Of a DNA stretch of 64,000 bases, positions 51,491 through 60,192 are shown in pieces (positions within the stretch are counted from its first letter, which is position 1; each line of letters opens with the position of its first letter). The notes under the pieces were generated by a model. The model had not been told where the DNA came from and searched no databases. It saw only the letters and a list, made by a program, of their open reading frames with translations. Both the position numbers and the translations under genes were made by a program. The stretch comes from Desulfovibrio sp. (GTDB lineage: Bacteria; Desulfobacterota; Desulfovibrionia; Desulfovibrionales; Desulfovibrionaceae). Where the stretch lies: positions 124,001 to 188,000 of the forward strand of contig JACQYS010000009.1 of the NCBI GenBank assembly GCA_016208105.1, in the 5' to 3' direction.

Positions 51491-52159
51491 TCAGGACTGG
51501 GGCTGGCAAATCCTGTGCTTCACGTCCAGGCCTTTGACAATGAAGATCACGCTTTCGGCGATGTTGAAGCACCGTTCGCAGATGCGCTTGAAGCTGTAGG
51601 ACATGAACGAGAGCTGCAGTGCGCGTTCCACCGTGCGCTCCTTTTTGATCATGGCTTCTGTGAGGTCCCTGAAAGCCACCACGTGCCGGGTGGAGGCCAG
51701 CTCGAACGCTTCGCGGACCTCCATGGCCTGTTCAAAGGAGTTGTCCGCGAAGGACCGAGCGGCCTTGTCGAGCAGTTCCAGGGATGTCTCCCCCATGCTC
51801 CACACCGAGGGGATGTCGTCGAACTCGGGGCGCTCCATGAGAATCAGGTTGCGGTCCACCACGTTCACCGCCTCGTCGCCCATGCGCTCCAGGTTGGAGG
51901 CGATGCGCATGCAGCCTATGATAAGGCGCAAGTCCCGTGCTACCGGCTGTTTGAGAGCGAGCAGCCGAAGTCCGAGAGCCTCGTTCTGGCATTCCAGGAG
52001 GTCGATGTCCTCGTCTCCATCCATCACTTCCTGGGAAAGGATCCTGTCGCGCTGCCTGACCGCGCGCAAGGATTTGTCCACTGTCTCGCGAACCATATAG
52101 AACATGCGCAGCGTGTCGATGCGCAGCCGGTCCAGCTCATGATCGAATTCGGTAACCAT
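51491..52159 (-). CDS. phoU: PhoU-family phosphate signalling protein
   Basis: 222 aa from the ATG at 52159 with AAGGGGTGGGAC ahead; an in-frame start at 52207 is longer but less supported. Two tandem three-helix repeats carry metal-binding E/D motifs, for example RIASNLERMGDEAVNVVDRNL and RICERCFNIAESVIFIV. It modulates Pst phosphate uptake and PhoR signalling. No pst or phoBR genes are next to it. Its stop is only seven bases from the convergent DUF362 stop. Confidence 0.9.
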   Translation of the reverse strand: MVTEFDHELDRLRIDTLRMFYMVRETVDKSLRAVRQRDRILSQEVMDGDEDIDLLECQNEALGLRLLALKQPVARDLRLIIGCMRIASNLERMGDEAVNVVDRNLILMERPEFDDIPSVWSMGETSLELLDKAARSFADNSFEQAMEVREAFELASTRHVVAFRDLTEAMIKKERTVERALQLSFMSYSFKRICERCFNIAESVIFIVKGLDVKHRICQPQS

Positions 52160-52278
52160 GTCCCACCCCTTGGAAATAACTGCCCTGCGGGAGCTTCGCT
52201 CCCTCATCCAGGTGGAAGAATTCCTGGCATCCTGTCAACCACATCGAACCATCAATCGCGTACTTGCTGGAAAAAAAC

Positions 52279-52872
52279 ATGAAATTCGGACTCGCAGCCG
52301 TGGTGCTAGCCGCCGGGTTCTCCAGACGTATGGGGGTGGACAAGTTGAGCCTTGCCTGGCGGGGCAGGACGGTCCTCGACTGGGTCCTGAACGCCGCGTG
52401 CGCCCTGGACCACGTGGTGCTGGTGGGTGGTCCGGACAATTTAAGATACAGGCGTTCGAGCAAAGGCCAGGACTCGCCGTGCGCCATCGTCAGGGTTGAG
52501 AGCCCACTTGCCGGGAGCGGCCAGGCAGAGTCGCTGAAGTCCGGCCTGGCCGCGCTGCCGGAGGGAGTCCCCGGAGCAATGGTCCTGTTGGGAGACATGC
52601 CTTTGGTCACGCCTGAGCTTGTCGTGAGGTTGGCCGAAGGTTTCCGGGCGGGCCGTTTTCTCGTGCCATTATGCCAAGGGCGCAGAGGAAACCCGGTGAC
52701 CATCCCGGCCGAGTGGTTCCCGAAGGTCATGAACCTTGCGGGCGACATCGGGGCCAGGCCGTTTCTGGAATCGCCCGGTGCCCCGGTGGATTTTCTGGAA
52801 ACCAACGACCAGGCAGTCCTTAAGGACATCGATACGCCGGACGACTATTCCCGGCTCAAAAACCAGCCCTGA
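52279..52872 (+). CDS. mocA: MocA/MobA-like nucleotidyltransferase (molybdenum cofactor cytidylyl/guanylyltransferase type), 197 aa
   Basis: Signature AAVVLAAGFSRRMGVDKLSLAWRGRTVLDW (LAAGxSxRMGxxK) is the NTP loop; VLLGDMPLVTPEL is the metal-binding GDMP region. These match enzymes that load CTP or GTP onto molybdopterin for hydroxylases. An upstream TTG at 52264 would add five residues. It ends convergent with, and overlapping by 28 bases, yqeC, so it sits at the edge of the molybdenum hydroxylase cluster and probably supplies that cofactor. Confidence 0.88.
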   Translation: MKFGLAAVVLAAGFSRRMGVDKLSLAWRGRTVLDWVLNAACALDHVVLVGGPDNLRYRRSSKGQDSPCAIVRVESPLAGSGQAESLKSGLAALPEGVPGAMVLLGDMPLVTPELVVRLAEGFRAGRFLVPLCQGRRGNPVTIPAEWFPKVMNLAGDIGARPFLESPGAPVDFLETNDQAVLKDIDTPDDYSRLKNQP

Positions 52873-53573
52873 TGGGCCGAGCCGGACACTGTCTCCCAAA
52901 CAGGCTCCTGGGCACCCTTTTTACCTGGTGCCTGCTCGGGGCGATCACTCGCGACGAATTCATAGGCGTCGGCCTTGTTGTAAAAGGCCACTCTTCTGGC
53001 CTTGGCAGGGGTGTTCTTGAAGAGTCCTTCCGGATGAGCCGCGAGAGCCTTCAGGGAATCCGGGCCGATCTCCTCAGACGGGGCAAGCCCAGTCACATTG
53101 AGGAAGTGCTCAAGCCTGAAGACCATCTCCTCCTCAGCCGGACTTCCCAGAGCGTCCAGACCCATCACTCCGACAACCAGGTCGGCCGAGGACGGAACCA
53201 CGGGTTCATGCCCGGCAGGAGCCTTGACCGGCCGGCCGGCCGCACCGTCGGCTTCCACCAGCACGAACTGAGCCGCGAACCGTTCACGCAAGTGTGGAAT
53301 CTCGTCCGGGTGCACGCCCAGAAGCTTGCCGCTTTCCGGGTCGATGCATTTGCCCACGGTGAGGTGCTTGTAGAAGGGAATCGTGTTCACGCTCTCCAAG
53401 AGGAGGAGGTTGCGCGCGGGGGGATGCATCTTCGTGGTGGTGGTTACGAGCACCTTGTGCCCCCAGCCGGACAGCTGCCTGGCAAGGGTGTAGATGAGGC
53501 TCGTCTTGCCGCCCGCTCCCACGAACGCCACCACCCGTTCGTGCTCCTTGAGGAATTCCCGCAGGGGTCTCAT
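52845..53573 (-). CDS. yqeC: YqeC, selenium-dependent hydroxylase accessory protein
   Basis: 242 aa from the ATG at 53573; GAGGGCCGGAGA lies just before. A longer opening upstream starts with Arg/Ser-rich sequence without homology and is rejected. P-loop VVAFVGAGGKTSLIYTLARQL, then VLVTTTTKM, FVLVEADGAAGRPVKAPAGHEPVVPSSADLVVGVMGLDALG, typical of the YqeC family that occurs with YqeB in selenium-dependent molybdenum hydroxylase (SDMH) loci. It is likely the last gene of the operon. Confidence 0.9.
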   Translation of the reverse strand: MRPLREFLKEHERVVAFVGAGGKTSLIYTLARQLSGWGHKVLVTTTTKMHPPARNLLLLESVNTIPFYKHLTVGKCIDPESGKLLGVHPDEIPHLRERFAAQFVLVEADGAAGRPVKAPAGHEPVVPSSADLVVGVMGLDALGSPAEEEMVFRLEHFLNVTGLAPSEEIGPDSLKALAAHPEGLFKNTPAKARRVAFYNKADAYEFVASDRPEQAPGKKGAQEPVWETVSGSAHQGWFLSRE

Positions 53574-53697
53574 TCTCCGGCCCTCATCCGGGTCACTCCT
53601 ACCACGCCCAAGCACGGAGCAACTCCGGCGAAGAGAGCAATGGCGAGGTCTTCTTCGAGACAACCGGAGCGAAGATGCGCCAAAAAGGAGAAAACGA

Positions 53698-54468
53698 TCA
53701 TCCTCTATGAGCCCAGGAGGTGAACCGGCGCTCCAGCATGGCGAAGAATTCATACATGCCCACGCCCATGGCCGCGATGACCATGAGCCCGGCGAACACC
53801 AGTGGAACGTTGAACTTGGAACTGGCCGACATCATGAGGTAGCCGATGCCGGAATTCGAGGCCACGGTTTCGGATATGACCGAGCCCACAAAGGCCAGCG
53901 TCACCGCTATCTTAAGAGAGGCGAAGAAGAAGGGGAGCGAGCGGGGAATGCCCACCTTGAGGAGCACGTCCATTCTGGTGGCCCCGAGCACGCGCAGCAC
54001 GTCCTCGAGTTCCGGCTCCAGGGTGGCCAGGCCCGTGGCCACGTTCACCACCACAGGGAAAAACGAGATGAGAAACGCCGTGAGGATGGCCGGAACCGTG
54101 CCTATGCCGAACCAGATGACCAGGATGGGCACCAGGGCAACCTTGGGCACGGAGTTGAAGCCCACCAGCACGGGGTAGAAAGCGCGGTACACAATTTTCG
54201 AGGAGCCAACGGCCACACCCAGGAACATGCCGAAGCCAACGGCCAGGGCGAACCCCACGGAGGTGGTGTACAGGGTCTGCAGGGCGTGTTCGGCTATCGG
54301 GCCCTTGTAGGTCCACCCTTCGGCCAGAGACTGGCTTGGAGCAGGCAGAATGTAGTTTGGTATGCCAAAAAGCCTGACGACAAGTTCCCATAAGGCGAAC
54401 AGCCCCAGGGTCACCAGCCAGGGGGAGAGGCTCTCCAGGCGCTTGCGGCTCAGCGGCATGGGACGCAC
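53698..54468 (-). CDS. ABC transporter permease (SsuC/ThiX-type), 256 aa
   Basis: Six membrane spans of the BPD_transp_1 type. Coupling motif LEDVLRVLGATRMDVLLKVGIPRSLPFFFASLKIAV. N-terminus opens LVTLGLFALWELVVRLFGIPNYILPAPS, common in sulfonate, taurine and thiamine-precursor permeases. It overlaps the ATPase gene upstream by 19 bases and forms a three-gene importer inside the molybdenum hydroxylase locus. Substrate is likely the substrate or a precursor of that enzyme (inference). Confidence 0.92.
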   Translation of the reverse strand: MRPMPLSRKRLESLSPWLVTLGLFALWELVVRLFGIPNYILPAPSQSLAEGWTYKGPIAEHALQTLYTTSVGFALAVGFGMFLGVAVGSSKIVYRAFYPVLVGFNSVPKVALVPILVIWFGIGTVPAILTAFLISFFPVVVNVATGLATLEPELEDVLRVLGATRMDVLLKVGIPRSLPFFFASLKIAVTLAFVGSVISETVASNSGIGYLMMSASSKFNVPLVFAGLMVIAAMGVGMYEFFAMLERRFTSWAHRG

Positions 54469-55268
54469 TCCCTGCTGCCGGGTGCACAGCGTACGGCCTC
54501 GATCTGGTCGCGAAGCTCATGGACTATGTCCACAAACGATTTGTCATAGCAGCCGGCAAGGCTTCTCGGGCGGGGAATGTCCACATGCCTGGTGTGCACG
54601 ATGCGCCCCGGGCGGCTGCTCATAACGTGCACCGTGTCGGCCAGAAACACCGATTCCCGAAGATCGTGGGTCACCAACACCACTGTAAAAGGCTTTGCCT
54701 CCCAGAGGTCGCGCAGCACGCACCAGAGCTCCTCGCGGGTAAAGGCGTCCAGGGCACCGAAGGGCTCGTCCAGCATGAGGAGCCTGGGCTCGTGGATAAG
54801 CGCCCGGCACAGGCTGGCGCGCTGCTGCATGCCCCCGGAGAGCTGCCAGGGGTACTTGTCCTCCTGGCCCTCAAGGCCCACGGTGCGCAAAAGCTCGCGG
54901 GCCCGCTCCTCGTACAGCGCCCGCTCGCCACGCAATCGGGACCGGTGGGGCTCCACGATTTCCAGGGGGAGCATGATGTTCTCAATCAGGCGCCGCCAGG
55001 GAAGAAGCGTGGGGTTCTGGAAGGCCATGCCCACGAAAGGCAGCGGTCCGGAAACCGGTTGACCTCCAACTTCCACGATACCTTTGGTTGCAGGGCTCAA
55101 ACCGGTAACCAGCTTGAGCAGGGTGGACTTGCCGCACCCCGAAGGGCCGACAACGGCCACGAACTCGCCTTCGCCAATGGCCAGGTCGAGCCCCTGCACG
55201 GCCAGGGAAGCGGCATCCCCGTCATAAGCGAGGTCCACGCCACTTAGCCGGACGAACCGCTCATTCAT
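54450..55268 (-). CDS. ABC transporter ATPase (SsuB/ThiZ-type), 272 aa
   Basis: Walker A GPSGCGKST, MAFQNPTLLPWRRLIENIMLPLE (the TauB/SsuB class Q-loop), ABC signature LSGGMQQRASLCRALI, Walker B LLMLDEPFGALDAFTREEL, H-loop LVTHDLRESVFLADTVHVM. The C-terminal tail is unusually Cys-rich (CAPGSRECVPCR). It lies between the binding protein and the permease genes. Confidence 0.94.
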   Translation of the reverse strand: MNERFVRLSGVDLAYDGDAASLAVQGLDLAIGEGEFVAVVGPSGCGKSTLLKLVTGLSPATKGIVEVGGQPVSGPLPFVGMAFQNPTLLPWRRLIENIMLPLEIVEPHRSRLRGERALYEERARELLRTVGLEGQEDKYPWQLSGGMQQRASLCRALIHEPRLLMLDEPFGALDAFTREELWCVLRDLWEAKPFTVVLVTHDLRESVFLADTVHVMSSRPGRIVHTRHVDIPRPRSLAGCYDKSFVDIVHELRDQIEAVRCAPGSRECVPCR

Positions 55269-55301
55269 TCAGAGGTCCTCACGGATGATCTCGTCACTCG
55301 C

Positions 55302-56318
55302 CTAGAAGACCTTCCGGTCTTCCCTGGCGGGCATGAAGGAGGCATCGAACACGTCCTCGGGCTTGGGCACTGCGGAAAGACCGAAGCTCGCCGCGGCTTC
55401 CTGGGCGGCTTTGGCCAGGCGATCCTTGTCCACCTCTCCCATGCCGTTTTGCTTCACGAAGTCCGTGGCGATGCACATGTCCACGCAGAGTTTCAAGCGC
55501 TTCTCTTCCAAGGCGGGATCAATGAGTCCGTCACGCTCCTTCACGTAGGCGATGGCGGCCTTGGGGTCGGCTATGGCCTCTTTCCACCCCTTGGCCACGG
55601 CGGTGAGGAAGCCTTTCACCAGCTCGGGCTTCTTGGCCAGGGCCGGACTGATGATGATGGCGTTGCCGTAGAGCTTCACGCCGAAGTCCGGGTATTTGAA
55701 CACCGTGACATCCTCGGCCTTCACCCCGGCCTTTTCCAGGTTCAAGAGGCTTGTGAAGTAGAAGCCGGAGATGGCGGCCACGTCGCCTCGCATGAGCATG
55801 GGTTCGCGAAGCGGCGGGTCCATGGTCTGCCAGGTGACCTTGGCGGGGTCCAGGCCGGCGGCCTTGCAGAAAGCCGGAAAGGTCTTGCGGGGGGCATCGA
55901 AGATGGGCGCGCCAAGGGTTTTGCCCGCCAGGTCAGCGGGTTTGGCAATGCCTGATTTCTTGAGCGAAAAGATGGCAAAGGGAGGATAGTCGTACACCAT
56001 GAACACGGCCTTCAGGGCCTTGTCCGGGTTCTGGGCATTGAATTCAATAAGCGAGTTTATGTCCGCGAAACCGATGTCGTAGGCACCGGTGGCCACCCGG
56101 TTCACCGCCCCGGAAGAGCCGTTGCCGGAATCGATTTCCACCTTGAGCCCCGCATCCTTGAAATAGCCCTTCTTGTCCGCGATGAAATACGCGGCGGCAG
56201 GACCTTCGAATTTCCAGTCCAGGGTGAACTTGACCGGGGTCTGGGCCAGGGCCAGGGAGGACAAACAGTTCATGGCGGCCACAAGACAGGCCAGCCCGCG
56301 GATGGTCTTTCGGATCAT
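55302..56318 (-). CDS. NMT1/THI5-like substrate-binding protein, 338 aa
   Basis: Signal peptide MIRKTIRGLACLVAAMNCLSSLALA. Mature sequence VKFTLDWKFEGPAAAYFIADKKGYFKDAGLKVEIDSG is the THI5/NMT1/SsuA opening, followed by ATGAYDIGFADINSLIEF and PPLREPMLMRGDVAAISGFYFTSL. These proteins capture small aromatic or sulfonated compounds and pyrimidine-like thiamine precursors. In this locus a purine, xanthine or related N-heterocycle is a reasonable substrate guess. It is 33 bases upstream of the ATPase gene. Confidence 0.92.
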   Translation of the reverse strand: MIRKTIRGLACLVAAMNCLSSLALAQTPVKFTLDWKFEGPAAAYFIADKKGYFKDAGLKVEIDSGNGSSGAVNRVATGAYDIGFADINSLIEFNAQNPDKALKAVFMVYDYPPFAIFSLKKSGIAKPADLAGKTLGAPIFDAPRKTFPAFCKAAGLDPAKVTWQTMDPPLREPMLMRGDVAAISGFYFTSLLNLEKAGVKAEDVTVFKYPDFGVKLYGNAIIISPALAKKPELVKGFLTAVAKGWKEAIADPKAAIAYVKERDGLIDPALEEKRLKLCVDMCIATDFVKQNGMGEVDKDRLAKAAQEAAASFGLSAVPKPEDVFDASFMPAREDRKVF

Positions 56319-56416
56319 GTGTCAGGAGCTCCTCGTGTTGGAATCTCGTAAGCGTATTCGACAGAGCCTTGCCTGGCAAGGTGCGCTGCATATGGGGCGC
56401 AGGTCAGCCCCCCCGG

Positions 56417-56881
56417 TCACTTCTTGAGACAGCGTTCCACCGCGTCCACGATGGTTGTATAGCCCGTGCAGCGGCAGAGGTTTCCGGCGTGCCCGCGCCG
56501 GATGTCCTCGCGGCTCACGGTTTGGCCTTGATGCTTTTCCACAAACGCCGTGGAATTCATGATGAGCCCTGGAGTGCAGAAACCGCATTGAACAGCTCCG
56601 GCATCCAGATAGGCCTCCTGGACCGGAGAAAGAACGTTGCCCAGGGCTTCGCCCTCAATGGTCCGCACCGCCTTGCCTTGGGCCCATACGGCAAGGAAAA
56701 GGCAGGAATCCACAGGGAGCTGGTTTACCAGCACGGTGCAGGCCCCGCACTCGCCCACGCCGCAGCCCTGCTTGGTGCCCGTAAAGCCCTGGTCGCGCAA
56801 AAGATCAAGGAGCGACGTCCCGGGATGCACTCGGGCGCTCAGGGTCTGGCCGTTGACTGTGAAGGTTATTTCCACATTCAT
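56417..56881 (-). CDS. xdhC: molybdenum hydroxylase 2Fe-2S subunit (XdhC-type)
   Basis: 154 aa. Two clusters: KQGCGVGECGACTVLVN (plant-type 2Fe-2S with a further Cys in DSCLF) and AVQCGFCTPGLIMN with GNLCRCTGYTTIV (all-alpha 2Fe-2S). It passes electrons from the molybdenum centre to the FAD subunit. Length matches E. coli YgeU/XdhC (159). The start ATGA overlaps the xdhB stop and has GGGAGGAATCAG as its site. Confidence 0.95.
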   Translation of the reverse strand: MNVEITFTVNGQTLSARVHPGTSLLDLLRDQGFTGTKQGCGVGECGACTVLVNQLPVDSCLFLAVWAQGKAVRTIEGEALGNVLSPVQEAYLDAGAVQCGFCTPGLIMNSTAFVEKHQGQTVSREDIRRGHAGNLCRCTGYTTIVDAVERCLKK

Positions 56882-57756
56882 CTGATTCCTCCCCCGGCGC
56901 GTTGAACGGCCGTGCGCATGGCGCGTTCGGAAAGTTCGCGGATGATGTGCATACGAAAATCAGCAGGAGCCCGCCAGGATGTTCGTGGCGCCACGTCCAC
57001 TTCCACGGTTTTTTTCACGGCCTCGACGGTTTGGGCCGTCAACGGTTTGCCGGAAGCGGCCGCTTCGGCCGAAGGGCAGCGAACCGGAGTGGGTGCGGCC
57101 ACGGAAAAGGCCAGCTTGAGCCAGACAATGCTCTCCCCGTCCAGCAGCACGGAGGCCGCGCAGCCAATGGTGGTGATGTCCATGGCCCGGCGCATGGCGT
57201 ATTTTAAACTCGCCGCTGCGAAAGCGCCTCGGGGCGGCGCAGGCACAAGGACCTTCGTGAGAACTTCGGCCTGGCCCCTGGCCACAATGCCAGGGCCTGT
57301 ATGGAAACCGCGCAGCGGTGTTCGTCGCAGGCCCTCAGGACCGGCAAGCTCCAGTTCGGCATCCAGCACCAGAAGCGGCGGAACGGAGTCGGCGCAAACC
57401 GATCCGTTGCAGATGTTGCCGCCTATGGTGCCGACGTTTCGTATCTGTGGCCCGGCCACCCAGGAAGCCCCTTCGGCCAGCACCGGGGCATGCTCACGCA
57501 CCAGAGGCGACTCCATCACCTGGGTGAAGGTGGCCCCGGCCCCGACACACAGCGTTCCGTCCGTATCCAGGATGATGGACTCAAGCTCGGCCAAGCCGTG
57601 AACATCAACAAGGTTGGCGTACTGGCGATGGCCTTCGCGCAACTTGACCAGGATGTCCGTGCCGCCTGCGATTGGTATGGAAAATGGGTCTTCGGCCAGC
57701 AGTCGAACTGCATCAGCCACGCTTTCCGCTCTTCTGTACCGCTCAACCGCGAACAT
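56878..57756 (-). CDS. xdhB: molybdenum hydroxylase FAD-binding subunit (XdhB-type)
   Basis: 292 aa from the ATG at 57756 with AAGGAGCGGACATC upstream. FAD-binding motifs IPIAGGTDILVKLREG and QIRNVGTIGGNICNGSVCADSVPPLLVLDAELEL; C-terminal CO-dehydrogenase flavoprotein-type domain around residues 175-285. Length equals E. coli YgeT (292). Electron acceptor NAD or a ferredoxin is possible. The upstream in-frame extension contains no homology and is discarded. Confidence 0.95.
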   Translation of the reverse strand: MFAVERYRRAESVADAVRLLAEDPFSIPIAGGTDILVKLREGHRQYANLVDVHGLAELESIILDTDGTLCVGAGATFTQVMESPLVREHAPVLAEGASWVAGPQIRNVGTIGGNICNGSVCADSVPPLLVLDAELELAGPEGLRRTPLRGFHTGPGIVARGQAEVLTKVLVPAPPRGAFAAASLKYAMRRAMDITTIGCAASVLLDGESIVWLKLAFSVAAPTPVRCPSAEAAASGKPLTAQTVEAVKKTVEVDVAPRTSWRAPADFRMHIIRELSERAMRTAVQRAGGGIR

Positions 57757-57835
57757 GATGTCCGCTCCTTGCCCGCAGAGCTTTCGCCCCACGCGCCACA
57801 AAACCCGTCCCTTCCAGACAATAAGCTAACCCATT

Positions 57836-57886
57836 GCGGGGTCTGGGGGGATCATCTCCCCAGCGGGTGCAGGGCAGAGCCCTGCC
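57836..57886 (+). repeat. dispersed intergenic palindromic repeat, copy 3
   Basis: Matches copies at 37856 and 40449 with a few changes (TCTGGGGGGATCATCTCCCCAG in the first arm, GCAGGGCAGAGCCCTGC in the second). It sits between the xdhA and xdhB genes inside the operon; further G-rich sequence follows to about 57912. Confidence 0.85.
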
Positions 57887-57921
57887 GGGGGTTTGGGGGC
57901 GGCGCCCCCATCTCTCGCGGT

Positions 57922-60192
57922 TCATATCAACCCCGCCTGCTTGAAATGCTTAAAAAGCGCCTTGGGCGTCATGGGTATTTCGTCCACCCTTACTCCCGTC
58001 GCATCCCACACGGCGTTGCGGATGGCCGGAGCCGGGGAGAGAAGCGGCGGTTCGCCGAGCGACTTGCTGCCGAAGGCGGAGCTTGGCTCGTTGGTCTCCA
58101 CGAAATCCGCGCCCAGGTCCGGCAGGTCCATGCAGGTGGGCACCTTGTAGTCCAACAGGTTGTTGTTCAACACCAGGCCCGTCTTCTGGTCCACCAGGAG
58201 TTCCTCGGCCAGGGCCCAGCCGATGCCCATGGCCACGCCGCCATGCACCTGGCCTTCGGCCAACTGGCGGTTCATGACCATGCCCGCGTCGTGCACGTTC
58301 AGGATGTCCGTGACCCGGGCCCGGCACAACGGGATGTCCACCTCCACCTGGGCGAAGGTGCAGCCAAAGGATGGCGGATTGGCCTGGGCCTTGTGCGAGC
58401 ACTCGCCGAACAGCTGACCACCCCGGTGGACGTGATAGAAGGCGTCCATGGCAACTTCCTCAAAAGAGGCCAGGGCCTGCCCGTCGCCGACCACCACCGC
58501 GTCTTCAATGTCCAGGGAAGAAGCGTCGTGCCCGGTCATCTTGGCGGCGTGTTCCAGGATGCGATCTCTCAGCTGCGAGGCCGCGCCCTTGACCGCCGGG
58601 GCCGCTGTAAAGGTCTGGCGGGAGGCAAACGCGCCGGGATCGAAAGGCGTGAGGTCCGTGTCCTGGGTGGACACGACATTCACATGCCCTACTGGCACCC
58701 CGAGGACCTGGGCGGCCATCTGGGCAAACACGGTGTCCGCGCCCTGGCCTATCTCCGTGGCTCCGGCCATGAGCTGCACGGTGCCGTCCTGGTTCAAAAG
58801 CACGCGCGCACCGGAGATTTCGGCGGAAATCGGATACACCCCGGTGTTGAAGCTGAAGCAGGCTACTCCCACCCCGCGGCGCAACGGGCCCGAGCGCTGG
58901 CAGGCAACGCGGCGTTCATCCCATTTGAAGGCTTCGCGCCCCTTGCGCAGGCACTCTGCGATGCCATGGGTGGTAATGACCCGTTTGTTGAGCGGATTTG
59001 GCTCTCCCGGAAGCCCCACATTTTGAAGCCTGAATTCAAGCGGATCCATGCCGAGCTGGCGGGCGGCCTGCTCGGCCATGCAGTCCAGGGCGAAATGAAC
59101 CTGGGGCGAGCCGTAGCCGCGCATGGCCCCAGCCACGGGCAGATTGGTGTAGACCGTGGACGCCTTGAAGCCAAAGGCCGCGCGCGGATAGAGCGAAGGA
59201 CACTTAGCCCCCCCGGCGGACACGATGGAATGGCCATGGGAGGCGTAGCCCCCGGTGTTGGAGACAACGTCCAGGCTCACGGCGGTGATGCGGCCCTGGC
59301 TGGTAACGCCCAAACGGCCGGAAATGTCGAAGGCGTGGCGGGTGCGCGTGGCCAGCATGCATTCTTCCCGGGAAAGCGCCATCTTCACGGGCAGACCACC
59401 CAGCTTCACAGTAAGAAATGCCACGATGGGCTCGATCAACACGTCCTGCTTGGCCCCGAACCCGCCGCCCACGCAGGGTTTCACCACGCGGATCCGGCTC
59501 CAGGGCAGCCCCAAGGCCTGGGCCACCACCCGGCGGCAAATGTGGGGAATCTGGGTGGAAGACACTATGGAGATGCGCTTTTCGTCCTCCATCCAGGCAT
59601 AGGCGGTGTGGTTTTCCAGATGGCAGTGTTGCACCACCGGAGTGCGGTAGAACCCGGACACCGTCACCTCCGCCTGGGCAAGCAGGGCTTCGGGATCGCC
59701 ACCGCAGACGAACTGATGGGATTTGAGAAGATTCCCTCCCGGATGGATGGGCGAAGCCCCAGGAGCCAGAGCAGCTTCTGCAGTGGTCATCACCGGCAGT
59801 TCTTCGTACTCCACTTCCACCAGACGCGCGGCCTGTTCGGCCGTCAGCTCGTCGCGAGCCACCACCACGGCCACCTCGTCTCCGTGATGGCGGACGTGGC
59901 GGGTGAGCAAGAGCTTGTCCGCAACGTCGCGGTGCCCGGGATCAAGATGCCAGGGGTGGCCAGCGGTGGGAAACACAATGTCCGGCACGTCCTCGAAGGT
60001 GAACACCGCCTCCACCCCGGGCAGTGCCAAGGCTTTCGACGTATCGATTCGCCGGACCATGCCGTGGGCGATGGGGGAACGCACGAACTTGGCATGGCGC
60101 ATGCCGGGCATGGTCAGGTCGTCGGTGTAGCGGGCGCGGCCGGTCACTTTGGCCGGACCGTCCACACGCCTTACGGAATCGCCAACGGCCAT
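57922..60192 (-). CDS. xdhA: molybdenum hydroxylase catalytic subunit (XdhA-type), 756 aa
   Basis: Molybdenum-pterin subunit of the xanthine dehydrogenase family. ATG with GAGGAGGCCGT. Motifs: VGGGFGAKQD (pterin contact), GAMRGYGSPQVHFALD, GATEIGQGADTVFAQMAAQ, and near the end SKSLGEPPLLSPAPAIRNAV, containing the catalytic glutamate. Length matches E. coli XdhA/YgeS (752). It hydroxylates purines or other N-heterocycles. The locus contains yqeB and yqeC, which mark enzymes needing non-coded labile selenium on the molybdenum. Overlaps yqeB by 22 bases. Confidence 0.95.
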   Translation of the reverse strand: MAVGDSVRRVDGPAKVTGRARYTDDLTMPGMRHAKFVRSPIAHGMVRRIDTSKALALPGVEAVFTFEDVPDIVFPTAGHPWHLDPGHRDVADKLLLTRHVRHHGDEVAVVVARDELTAEQAARLVEVEYEELPVMTTAEAALAPGASPIHPGGNLLKSHQFVCGGDPEALLAQAEVTVSGFYRTPVVQHCHLENHTAYAWMEDEKRISIVSSTQIPHICRRVVAQALGLPWSRIRVVKPCVGGGFGAKQDVLIEPIVAFLTVKLGGLPVKMALSREECMLATRTRHAFDISGRLGVTSQGRITAVSLDVVSNTGGYASHGHSIVSAGGAKCPSLYPRAAFGFKASTVYTNLPVAGAMRGYGSPQVHFALDCMAEQAARQLGMDPLEFRLQNVGLPGEPNPLNKRVITTHGIAECLRKGREAFKWDERRVACQRSGPLRRGVGVACFSFNTGVYPISAEISGARVLLNQDGTVQLMAGATEIGQGADTVFAQMAAQVLGVPVGHVNVVSTQDTDLTPFDPGAFASRQTFTAAPAVKGAASQLRDRILEHAAKMTGHDASSLDIEDAVVVGDGQALASFEEVAMDAFYHVHRGGQLFGECSHKAQANPPSFGCTFAQVEVDIPLCRARVTDILNVHDAGMVMNRQLAEGQVHGGVAMGIGWALAEELLVDQKTGLVLNNNLLDYKVPTCMDLPDLGADFVETNEPSSAFGSKSLGEPPLLSPAPAIRNAVWDATGVRVDEIPMTPKALFKHFKQAGLI

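Noticed and set aside
53573-53753. 180-base extension of yqeC
   Set aside because: Arg/Ser-rich non-homologous leader; the P-loop protein starts naturally at 53573 with a ribosome-binding site.
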